Notes under the pieces: generated by a model | What the model saw: only the letters and a program-made list of their open reading frames with translations | The model's database searches: none | Told to the model about the DNA's origin: nothing | Origin: Rhodoferax sp. | GTDB lineage: Bacteria; Pseudomonadota; Gammaproteobacteria; Burkholderiales; Burkholderiaceae_C | Direction: 5' to 3' | Length of the DNA stretch: 64,000 nucleotides | NCBI GenBank assembly: GCA_030685025.1 | Contig: JAUXWC010000281.1 | Location: forward strand, 124,001 to 188,000 | In this document: piece by piece, positions 8,861 to 15,453 of the stretch | Numbering within the stretch: the first letter of the stretch is position 1 | How the letters are laid out: each line of letters starts with the position of its first letter | Program-made: the position numbers and the translations under genes

Positions 8861-9646
8861 CTACGTGGCGGGGTTGGGTACAAAAAAGGACTTGAGCACC
8901 GCTCGTGTTCCGGGCTTCTGTCCAAGTGCCACCGCAGTGATTCGGTAAATGAACGGCGAACCGCCACTCGGCGGCACCCCGATGCTGCGAGGACCCATGG
9001 CGTTCGCTTTGTAGACAAACACCTCGACCCAGTACCAGCCCTGGTTCGGGGCGTCTACGGCAACCGGAAAAGGGGGCCTCAATATCGGATTGGTGGCCAA
9101 GCTGCCAGCCAGAGCCGGTGCGCCGGTGCGCGTAAACGTGCCGTAACGCACACCAAATGGCGCCATGGCCGGGAGGTTGTTCTCTATTGTGAAGGCCGGC
9201 GGATTGTGCAGCGTCGTCAGGCTGGCCGGAACGCAGATTCCTTGAAGGCAGGGTGTGGCTGCAGGGGATACCGCCACAGCATTGGCAACCAGTTGATATT
9301 CAATCTCGTCATTCGGGAACCACGGATTTCCACCCACTGCGTTGCGACAGCCGACGAAGTTGGGTTGGACATCTTCGCTACCGGTATTCAGAGGGTTGGA
9401 AGCGCAGTAAAAACCGTTCGGAAGGCGGCCACGTACGTCGATCTCCGCATCTCTCAAAAGCGCTTCGGCTGCGGCCAGTGTGCGGCTGTAATCGGTGTCA
9501 TTGCCAACCAATGCTTCATTCAGCAAGCCGCTACGCGCCGCAGCCAATACAGCGATGATACCCAGCAACAGAATCACCATTACGGTGATCAGCGCCACGC
9601 CGACTTGACCTTGACGACGCATGCCTGTTCGTGGAAGTAGATTCAC
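8861..9646 (-). CDS. pilX: Type IV pilus assembly protein PilX
   Basis: The 261-residue protein begins with a hydrophobic helix after GQVGVALITVMVILLLGIIA, a PilX-type N-terminus that is a variant of the class III prepilin signal. The PilX family segment RTLAAAEALLRDAEIDVRG follows. The rest is a small globular domain with several cysteines. The ATG at 9646 overlaps the pilW stop in ATGA form, indicating coupling. PilX is a minor pilin that joins PilV, PilW and PilE in the priming complex with PilY1. About 86 bases separate it from pilY1. Confidence 0.9.
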   Translation of the reverse strand: MNLLPRTGMRRQGQVGVALITVMVILLLGIIAVLAAARSGLLNEALVGNDTDYSRTLAAAEALLRDAEIDVRGRLPNGFYCASNPLNTGSEDVQPNFVGCRNAVGGNPWFPNDEIEYQLVANAVAVSPAATPCLQGICVPASLTTLHNPPAFTIENNLPAMAPFGVRYGTFTRTGAPALAGSLATNPILRPPFPVAVDAPNQGWYWVEVFVYKANAMGPRSIGVPPSGGSPFIYRITAVALGQKPGTRAVLKSFFVPNPAT

Positions 9647-10491
9647 AGCAGCACTCCGCGCAAGGTGTAGGTGTTTCGAAACGCTCGCCTAATAAAGCCA
9701 TCGTTGGCGATGAATCCATTGCACCCTTGCGTGCCACCGCCCGCAGAAGCGTCACCAGCTTGATCACCGCGTAACTGCAAGCAGATCGTCACCGATTGAA
9801 CGAATGGTGGGTTTGCGAAGATGGCCGGATTTGCCGGGAACTGCTGATGCGTCGCACTCGCCGGTTGGTAGGGCAGGGCGGTACCTAGCGCATTTGAAGG
9901 GGCAAATCTGGCGGGGACTGCGGGAAGCGCAGGAACTTCACTTTTCACACCGTAGGTGACCTGGAAGTTCTCCACGCCATCCAGAAGGGCCAGGAATGTG
10001 CCATCCGCGCCTCTGCACATCAGCCGGCCACCGACAACAGAGAACTCGTTATCAACCCGAACCAAGGGGGTCGTGGTGGCAAGATTCCCCAAGCAATCGC
10101 GGGAGGCACCGTCGTCCTCGTAGCTCATACGCAAGGTGTCGGGTAGGCCGCCGCCTTCGACACCCGTCACGGCAATGTTTGGGCCTGTTCCGTTCCAACC
10201 GTTGAACTGGTTGCTGTAGCTGACGACGCCCGTGCCGACGGGCTGCATCAACTGAATGCCACCAGCCTGGCGGAGTTGATAACCGATGGTCCGAAATGCG
10301 CTATTGGCTTTCTGTTGCAGACGGGCGCTATCGCCGACAGTTGTCGATGTGATTTGTGTGAACGCCAGACTACCAAGCGCCGCCACGACGACTAGCAGAC
10401 CTATCGTAATGCCAATCAGTAGTTCGATCAGAGAAATACCGCTCTGCGAGGCAGCTAGACTGGAGTCGACAAATCGATTGGGCTTATGCAT
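9643..10491 (-). CDS. pilW: Type IV pilus assembly protein PilW
   Basis: The protein has a prepilin site at SQSG^ISLIELLIGITIGLLVVVA with the conserved glutamate, a long N-terminal hydrophobic helix, and a 240-residue globular part of the PilW type (GDSARLQQKANSAFRTIGYQLRQAG). I chose ATG 10491 because it places the leader at a sensible length and an AGGGGG Shine-Dalgarno-like stretch precedes it; an open extension to 10524 would run into pilV. PilW is a minor pilin of the tip-priming complex. Its stop overlaps the pilX start. Confidence 0.88.
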   Translation of the reverse strand: MHKPNRFVDSSLAASQSGISLIELLIGITIGLLVVVAALGSLAFTQITSTTVGDSARLQQKANSAFRTIGYQLRQAGGIQLMQPVGTGVVSYSNQFNGWNGTGPNIAVTGVEGGGLPDTLRMSYEDDGASRDCLGNLATTTPLVRVDNEFSVVGGRLMCRGADGTFLALLDGVENFQVTYGVKSEVPALPAVPARFAPSNALGTALPYQPASATHQQFPANPAIFANPPFVQSVTICLQLRGDQAGDASAGGGTQGCNGFIANDGFIRRAFRNTYTLRGVLL

Positions 10492-10510
10492 GGATAACCC
10501 CCTTGGTGAT

Positions 10511-11092
10511 TCAGGGCTGCACATAAACGAGATGGCAAAGAAATGTGGGCGGACACGCCGTTGCCGTGCCGGTCAGAACAGCAAACGGGGCCTGATACGC
10601 AGCATCAACAGGATCGACGCCACCTGAGCGGGTCTTGCCTTCGTTGGCCCGCCAGGCGATCATGACCCCTATTTGTCGAGGGTCAACATTGGACGAGAAA
10701 ACGGCTGACTGCCCCCCGGATAGTAGATTGCCGACCGATGTTCGCCAAAGGTTGAGATCCCACGCGGCCCTTTGCACTTCATTGCACGCGATAGCGGCAC
10801 AATCCGCCGGCGCCGCTGGCACCACCGGCGAAAACGCTAAAGCGTAGCCCCCGGCTGCTGCCAACTGCCGGTTCAACATCATGCGGTTCACAAGGTCATC
10901 AATAAGGCCGACCGCAACGGCGCGCGAGTTGGTCGTGCGCGTTTCAACCACCATGCGCGCCTGCACGCCGGCCAAACCCATGATTCCGAGCGTCAGCACC
11001 AAGAGGGCGACAAGAGACTCGACCAGACTCAAGCCCCGCTGGCGTCTTGGCTGCGCCGCGTGCCGACGCTGAATTCTTACAATGCCGCGCAT
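10511..11092 (-). CDS. pilV: Type IV pilus modification/minor pilin protein PilV
   Basis: The 193-residue product has the prepilin cleavage sequence RQRG^LSLVESLVALLVLTLGIMGLAGVQ, which is characteristic of PilV, followed by a globular domain with paired cysteines (ADCAAIACNE and CPPTFLCHLV). Its start overlaps the end of fimT by 16 bases, so the two are probably coupled, and pilW follows after about 20 bases. It is a minor pilin of the priming complex. The basic stretch before the cleavage site is longer than average, so a slightly later start is possible. Confidence 0.88.
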   Translation of the reverse strand: MRGIVRIQRRHAAQPRRQRGLSLVESLVALLVLTLGIMGLAGVQARMVVETRTTNSRAVAVGLIDDLVNRMMLNRQLAAAGGYALAFSPVVPAAPADCAAIACNEVQRAAWDLNLWRTSVGNLLSGGQSAVFSSNVDPRQIGVMIAWRANEGKTRSGGVDPVDAAYQAPFAVLTGTATACPPTFLCHLVYVQP

Positions 11093-11643
11093 GGTGGGGT
11101 TCCTTTTCCGGTGCGGAGGCTACCTCCTGGGAAGAAGCATGCGGCTCTGGTGGCTGAGCCTGCGACGCCTTCTGGGGGGGAGATCAAGAAGCGCTCTGAA
11201 GGCGTGCCGGGTTGCCCAAATCGAGTGATCAGCATCACGGAGTTGGGTGCGGCGGCATTATGCGTCAAGTGATACCCAGTTGGAATGGTGAATGATCGAA
11301 ACACGGTGTCGCCAGCAGTGAATGTGCCGGTGCCATCGACGTCCACAAACATGTTCCACCCGCAGTCCCAATCGTCAACGGTTGCAAGGGCCACACCGCA
11401 CCCTGCAGTCCGGTCAAGCCCGATTTGAACGCGCCTTCTGATGGCCTCGGACCGCGCCAATTGAATGGAACTGGTCAAGTCATCGGTGATCGCATTGACC
11501 CGATATCTCTTGATCGTCTCGGTAAAACTCGGCGCCGCTAGTGCGGCTAGTATCCCCAGGATGGCGACGACGATTAGCAGCTCGATGAGCGTGAAACCGC
11601 GCGCCGGGCGAGGCTTCGAGGCGAGCGGTAAGCGTTGCTTCAT
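11077..11643 (-). CDS. fimT: FimT/GspH-type minor pseudopilin
   Basis: The protein starts with a leader ending in the prepilin site ARG^FTLIELLIVVAILGILAALAAPSF. It then shows the GspH/FimT domain signature (TDDLTSSIQLARSEAIRRRVQIGL), which is specific to this family. At 188 residues it has the normal length. It is the first gene of the minor-pilin operon on the minus strand, 93 bases after nrdR. FimT proteins are minor pilins; in some bacteria they bind DNA during natural transformation, but nothing in the sequence here proves that role. Confidence 0.88.
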   Translation of the reverse strand: MKQRLPLASKPRPARGFTLIELLIVVAILGILAALAAPSFTETIKRYRVNAITDDLTSSIQLARSEAIRRRVQIGLDRTAGCGVALATVDDWDCGWNMFVDVDGTGTFTAGDTVFRSFTIPTGYHLTHNAAAPNSVMLITRFGQPGTPSERFLISPPEGVAGSATRAACFFPGGSLRTGKGTPPCAAL

Positions 11644-11677
11644 GTCGTTGACTGTAGTTGCCTATGCTGGACGGCAG

Positions 11678-11722
11678 CACACCGTCCTGACAAACGTCAG
11701 CCTTGGCAGGACAAACGGTGTG
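11678..11722 (-). terminator. Possible hairpin between nrdR and fimT
   Basis: CACACCGTCCTG (11678-11689) pairs with CAGGAC and GGTGTG (11707-11712 and 11717-11722) across a four-base bulge. It lies in the only gap between nrdR and the pilus operon on the same strand. There is no clear run of U after the stem, so termination is not certain. Confidence 0.4.
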
Positions 11723-11736
11723 CGGTCGTGAAAGGC

Positions 11737-12186
11737 CTACCGCCGCACCTCATCGACCAGCGTCTTGAACTCATCAATATCTTCAAAACTGCGGTAGACG
11801 CTGGCAAAGCGCACGTAGGCGACCTTGTCGAGCTTCTTGAGCTCGCGCATCACCAGTTCGCCAATGCGCGCCGAGGGGATCTCGCGCAGGCCGAGGTTGA
11901 GCAGTTTCTCTTCCATGCGCTCGATGGCGCTGTCAACTTGCTCGGTGCTGACCGGGCGCTTGCGCAGCGCCAGGTTGATGGATGCCCGCAGCTTGCCGCG
12001 GTCGAACTCAATGCGCCGGCCATCCTTCTTGACGACGGTCGGGAAGTTGACGTCGGGTCGTTCGTAGGTCGTGAAGCGCTTCTCGCAGGCGCCACACTGA
12101 CGGCGTCGGCGGATGAAGTCGCCGTCTTCCGACACCCTGGTTTCAACCACTTGGGTCTCGGAGTGGCTGCAGAAGGGGCATTTCAT
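11737..12186 (-). CDS. nrdR: Transcriptional repressor NrdR
   Basis: NrdR is the zinc-ribbon and ATP-cone repressor that senses dATP/ATP and represses ribonucleotide reductase operons. The 149-residue product has the N-terminal zinc ribbon (MKCPFC and [14 protein letters not shown], four cysteines) and the ATP-cone starting near residue 49 ([22 protein letters not shown]). I chose ATG 12186 because the family always begins MKCPFC; the open frame extends farther upstream but would overlap glyA. It lies 10 bases after the glyA stop, a common glyA-nrdR arrangement that suggests cotranscription. Confidence 0.96.
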   Translation of the reverse strand: MKCPFCSHSETQVVETRVSEDGDFIRRRRQCGACEKRFTTYERPDVNFPTVVKKDGRRIEFDRGKLRASINLALRKRPVSTEQVDSAIERMEEKLLNLGLREIPSARIGELVMRELKKLDKVAYVRFASVYRSFEDIDEFKTLVDEVRR

Positions 12187-12196
12187 GGGGACGAGC

Positions 12197-13441
12197 TCAG
12201 CCGTAGACCGGGAAGCGGGCGGTGAGGGCGTTGACCTTGGCGCGAATCGCTTCAATGGTGGCCGCGTCGCGCGGGTTGTCCAGGACGTCGGCGATCAAGT
12301 TGGCCGTGATACGCGCCTCCTCGTCCTTGAAACCACGCGTGGTCATGGCCGGTGTGCCGATGCGCACGCCGCTGGTGACCATCGGTTTCTCCGGGTCGTT
12401 GGGAATGGCGTTCTTGTTGATGGTCATGTGCGCGCTGCCCAGCACCGCCTCGGCTTCCTTGCCGGTGATGCCCTTGGCGCGCAGGTCCACCAGCATGAGG
12501 TGGCTCTCGGTGCGGCCGCTGACGATGCGCAGGCCACGCTCGGTCAGGGTCTGCGCCACGATCTGGGCGTTTTTCAGAACCTGCTGTTGGTACAGCTTGA
12601 ATTCAGGGGCCAGCGCTTCCTTGAAGGCAACCGCCTTGGCGGCGATCACGTGCATCAGCGGGCCACCTTGCAGGCCGGGGAAAATGGCGCTGTTGATGGC
12701 GTTCTCGTGCTGGCTCTTCATCAGGATGATGCCGCCGCGTGGGCCGCGCAGGCTCTTGTGGGTGGTGGAGGTGACCACATCGGCGTGTGGCACCGGGTTG
12801 GGGTAGATGCCTGCGGCAATCAGGCCGGCATAGTGCGCCATGTCGACCATAAAGATGGCGCCAACGTCTTTGGCCACCTTGGCAAAACGCTCAAAGTCGA
12901 TCGCCAGCGCATAGGCCGAGGCACCCGCAATGATCAGCTTTGGATTGGTCTCGTGCGCTTTGCGCTCCATGGCGTCGTAGTCGATCTCTTCCTTGGCGTT
13001 GAGACCGTAACTGACCACGTTGAACCACTTGCCGCTGATGTTGAGCGCCATGCCGTGGGTCAGGTGGCCGCCTTCGGCCAGGCTCATGCCCATGATGGTG
13101 TCGCCGGGTTTCAGGAAAGCCAGGAAGACGGCTTCGTTGGCCGAGGCGCCGCAATGTGGCTGCACATTGGCTGTCTCGGCGCCAAAGATCTGCTTCACGC
13201 GGTTGATCGCCAGTTGCTCGGCCACATCCACGTGCTCGCAGCCGCCGTAGTAGCGCTTGCCGGGGTAGCCCTCGGCGTATTTGTTGGTGAGTTGCGAGCC
13301 CTGCGCGGCCATGACGGCGGGCGAGGCGTAGTTTTCGCTGGCGATCAGCTCGATGTGGTGTTCCTGGCGGGCGTTCTCGGCCAGGATGGCGCTCCAGAGT
13401 TCGGGGTCGGTTTGCTCGACGAGGATGTTGCGGTGGTACAT
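12197..13441 (-). CDS. glyA: Serine hydroxymethyltransferase
   Basis: GlyA interconverts serine and glycine with tetrahydrofolate and is the main source of one-carbon units. The 414-residue protein is full length. Its cofactor lysine lies in [16 protein letters not shown], and the family segments [20 protein letters not shown] and [17 protein letters not shown] are intact. The GTG-free ATG start at 13441 fits the conserved N-terminus. The upstream gap carries three copies of the palindromic repeat but no recognisable glycine riboswitch. nrdR follows 10 bases downstream. Confidence 0.97.
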   Translation of the reverse strand: MYHRNILVEQTDPELWSAILAENARQEHHIELIASENYASPAVMAAQGSQLTNKYAEGYPGKRYYGGCEHVDVAEQLAINRVKQIFGAETANVQPHCGASANEAVFLAFLKPGDTIMGMSLAEGGHLTHGMALNISGKWFNVVSYGLNAKEEIDYDAMERKAHETNPKLIIAGASAYALAIDFERFAKVAKDVGAIFMVDMAHYAGLIAAGIYPNPVPHADVVTSTTHKSLRGPRGGIILMKSQHENAINSAIFPGLQGGPLMHVIAAKAVAFKEALAPEFKLYQQQVLKNAQIVAQTLTERGLRIVSGRTESHLMLVDLRAKGITGKEAEAVLGSAHMTINKNAIPNDPEKPMVTSGVRIGTPAMTTRGFKDEEARITANLIADVLDNPRDAATIEAIRAKVNALTARFPVYG

Positions 13442-13450
13442 GGCGTTTAA

Positions 13451-13505
13451 GTCAGTTGAGGACAGAGCTTGTTCACGGCGTGAACCTGCGGTCTGTCCCG
13501 CCAGG
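13451..13505 (-). repeat. REP-like intergenic palindrome upstream of glyA
   Basis: An outer stem GGACAGA / TCTGTCC (13460-13466 and 13492-13498) encloses a perfect 15-base palindrome GTTCACGGCGTGAAC. On the minus strand the element ends in CAACTGAC, the tail shared by the family. It lies directly before the glyA start and so could fall within its leader RNA. Bases 13506-13690 between this copy and the next pair hold nothing I recognise. Confidence 0.75.
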
Positions 13506-13690
13506 CTTCACGATGACGATGGACCTTGGCTCATGTGGCATGAAACAAGGGCTGCCCAGGCGAACGGCTAATCGCACTCTCCCGTGAGGCCATGCGGCAC
13601 GCTTCCCCGTGGTGATCCCACGTCAGCGCTGCAAATTCATGATTTGAGCGCCTATCGCCAGTTGCGTGCTTTCGGAGTGTAACCTGAGGC

Positions 13691-13757
13691 TTTGCGGGAC
13701 AGACCGGAGCTCCGCGACGCTCTGTCCTCAACTGATCGTCGGATGTTGGCTGTCCGC
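13691..13757 (+). repeat. REP-like palindrome, first of a 67-bp tandem pair
   Basis: The outer stem GGGACAGA / TCTGTCC (13696-13703 and 13721-13727) has the inner palindrome CGGAGCTCCG and the tail TCAACTGA. The unit continues to 13757 with a spacer and is then repeated. Confidence 0.8.
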
Positions 13758-13810
13758 TTTGCGGGACAGACCGGAGCTCCGCGACGCTCTGTCCTCAACT
13801 GATTGTCGGA
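13758..13810 (+). repeat. REP-like palindrome, second of the tandem pair
   Basis: This is a near-identical copy of the preceding unit. It runs up to the stop codon of the lytic transglycosylase at 13821, so the pair could act as part of that gene's 3' end. Confidence 0.8.
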
Positions 13811-13820
13811 TGTTGGCTGT

Positions 13821-14639
13821 TCAGGACAGATTGGTGGCAGCAGCCAATTGCTCTGGCTCGGTGACCGGTTGAGGCTTGGCTGGCGCAGTCACCGGCGCCG
13901 CCTGCGCGGTGGTGGGCGCGGTGACGCGCCCATTGGCCACATTCTGCAGCCGCAGGTGCTCGGCCATCACCTTGTCGGCATAACCACTGTCGTCTTCCAA
14001 GTTGGCAGCCCCAACATAGAAGCGCAGCCCGCCTTGAACCGAGCCGGCACGCCGGATGCATTCTTGCAACACCTTGGCGCCGACGCGCAGGTTGGTGAGG
14101 GGATCGAACGCCGCCAACTTTCCGCCAAAACTCTCGTACTTGTCACTGTGCACACGGGTCATCACCTGCATCAGGCCTTGGGCGCCAACAGGACTCTGGG
14201 CAAACGGGTTGAAACCTGATTCAACCGCCATGACAGCCAGAATCAGGGTCGGGTCAAGCTTGGTGCGTTGGCCGATCTCATAGGCTTCGGCGACCAAGGC
14301 GCTCAGCGGCTCCGGGGCGACACGGTACTTTTTGCTTAACCAGTACGCGACCGTGGCCTGCTGTTTGGGCAGGTCTTGCGGATCAGTGGCGGTGGCGCGG
14401 TCGATGGCGTCGACGCTCCCTTCCATCGCTTGCGCCACTGGTTGGCGGGCTTGCAGCCAGCTCATCAAGCGAATTTCGCCGGCCTCGCGCAGATCGGGCC
14501 GGGCCGTCAAGGTTATGACGGCAAACATCACGGCCAAGCCAACCAGGGCGAAACCGTTGTGGGTAACTTCAAAGAATCCTTGGGCGATGTCGTTTGCGAA
14601 CGTTCGCAGGCCCTGACTCAGTTTTTGTGACGCTGTCAT
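13821..14639 (-). CDS. Membrane-anchored lytic transglycosylase (SLT domain)
   Basis: The 272-residue protein has one N-terminal membrane segment (GFALVGLAVMFAVITLTA, around residue 30). A transglycosylase SLT domain follows at about residues 110-215, containing the catalytic glutamate in VMAVESGFNPFAQSPVGAQGLMQVM. Such enzymes cleave peptidoglycan between N-acetylmuramic acid and N-acetylglucosamine at the periplasmic face. The C-terminal 50 residues are rich in Ala, Pro and Thr. I chose ATG 14639 because GGAAG lies just upstream; an open extension to 14684 is possible but has no ribosome-binding site. It is transcribed alone, away from the DUF349 gene. Confidence 0.85.
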   Translation of the reverse strand: MTASQKLSQGLRTFANDIAQGFFEVTHNGFALVGLAVMFAVITLTARPDLREAGEIRLMSWLQARQPVAQAMEGSVDAIDRATATDPQDLPKQQATVAYWLSKKYRVAPEPLSALVAEAYEIGQRTKLDPTLILAVMAVESGFNPFAQSPVGAQGLMQVMTRVHSDKYESFGGKLAAFDPLTNLRVGAKVLQECIRRAGSVQGGLRFYVGAANLEDDSGYADKVMAEHLRLQNVANGRVTAPTTAQAAPVTAPAKPQPVTEPEQLAAATNLS

Positions 14640-14799
14640 AGCTCTTCCTTCTTGCACGGGGGGGCTTGTTGAACGGCACTGCATGCAGTGTCATCAACTC
14701 GGGCGCCTCGCTTGGGTTGGTACGCCATCAATGTTGCACCACGTCATCCAGACTTTGGGTGCAAATCGAATATGCCGGGTTCGGCAGCGGGTGCGGGTT

Positions 14800-14821
14800 A
14801 TCCCTAGACTTGGTCTGGGAT
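14800..14821. other. Small bulged hairpin upstream of the transglycosylase
   Basis: ATCCC-AGAC pairs with GTCT-GGGAT around a three-base loop, with one bulged T. It lies about 165 bases before the transglycosylase start. Function unknown. Confidence 0.35.
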
Positions 14822-14850
14822 GGGCGGATTCTAGGGGGCTTTGATATATG

Positions 14851-14893
14851 AGGTCAACAATATTAAATAGGTTTGTTATTCTATTGTTGACCT
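14851..14893. promoter_or_regulatory. 43-bp operator-like inverted repeat
   Basis: AGGTCAACAATA at 14851-14862 is a perfect 12-bp inverse of TATTGTTGACCT at 14882-14893, with an AT-rich 19-base spacer. It stands in the divergent gap between the transglycosylase and the putative small RNA. It could be a dimeric regulator site or, with its AT-rich loop, a cruciform; no regulator is obvious nearby. Confidence 0.5.
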
Positions 14894-14988
14894 TAAGTGA
14901 TGAGCGTGGACTGCCGGTTGTTGGCTCGAAGGCCGACCAAAATGACGCTCGTCGCAATCAGCGTCCCCGAATTCATTGAAAAATCAAT

Positions 14989-15017
14989 TTGCTTTCGGTG
15001 GCGCATTTACCTAGACT
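14989..15017 (+). promoter_or_regulatory. Sigma-70-type promoter of the putative small RNA
   Basis: A -35 element TTGCTT (14989-14994) and a -10 element TAGACT (15012-15017) are separated by exactly 17 bases. The predicted start is about 15024, just before a strongly structured stretch that ends in a terminator. Confidence 0.55.
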
Positions 15018-15023
15018 GAAATT

Positions 15024-15237
15024 GCCTGAGATGTCGGGCAACAAGTCGGCAGTAGCCAGTCCCTACCTTCGGGTAGCTGTGATGAAGCGGCCCCGGCGAT
15101 TCACGGGAGCAATCTCTTGCTTCCAGCGCAACGAGGGACGTAACTCTCCCTCTTGCGTACCCAAGACGGCACGGACCTTTGGTCAGCCGTCAAGCCCGGC
15201 GGGTCGGCTTTGAGCCAACCGACCGGGCTTTCTTTAT
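15024..15237 (+). ncRNA. Putative structured small RNA, family not recognised
   Basis: Between a good promoter and a rho-independent terminator lie about 214 bases without a credible open frame, made up of successive hairpins. CTACC-UUCG-GGTAG is at 15063-15076, a stable UUCG tetraloop. GGAGCAA / TTGCTTCC is at 15106-15124. CGCAAcGAGGGA / TCCCTC-TTGCG is at 15127-15157. GACGGC..GACC / GGTC.GCCGTC is at 15165-15191. The terminator stem follows. I compared it by memory with 6S, SRP, tmRNA, RNase P and common riboswitches and found no match. It could be a stand-alone RNA or an attenuated leader of the DUF349 gene 217 bases downstream. Confidence 0.5.
15192..15237 (+). terminator. Rho-independent terminator of the putative small RNA
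   Basis: AAGCCCGG (15192-15199) pairs with CCGGGCTT (15223-15230), extended inward by GGTCGGC / GCCAACC with one mismatch, and is followed by TTTCTTTAT. It ends the structured stretch before the DUF349 gene. The remaining 216 bases to the DUF349 start hold nothing I recognise. Confidence 0.8.
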
Positions 15238-15453
15238 GGGGCGATCAAACAGTGTTCTATATAGAGGCCACCTTGCGCGCCAGACACCGACCGCAGTGCA
15301 TGGCTGGTCATTGCGAACACGGAATTTTGGCGGCCGATCAAATAGCGGTGAAAATAGCGCCTTTGTCGCAGTGATCTGCGAGGTCGAGGCCTGCGCTGTC
15401 TGCGTGGCCTTGCGGCCTAATCCCCTGTCAACCTTTCTTCCGAAGTACCCGAA

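Noticed and set aside
12113-13450. A 445-codon open frame on the plus strand
   Set aside because: It lies opposite glyA, which is unambiguous, and arises from codon bias.
14989-15237. 6S RNA, because of CTGAGATGT and GCCAGTCCC near the 5' end
   Set aside because: The 3' strand that should pair with the CTGAGATGT end is missing, and the fold is a chain of hairpins rather than one long rod with a central bubble.
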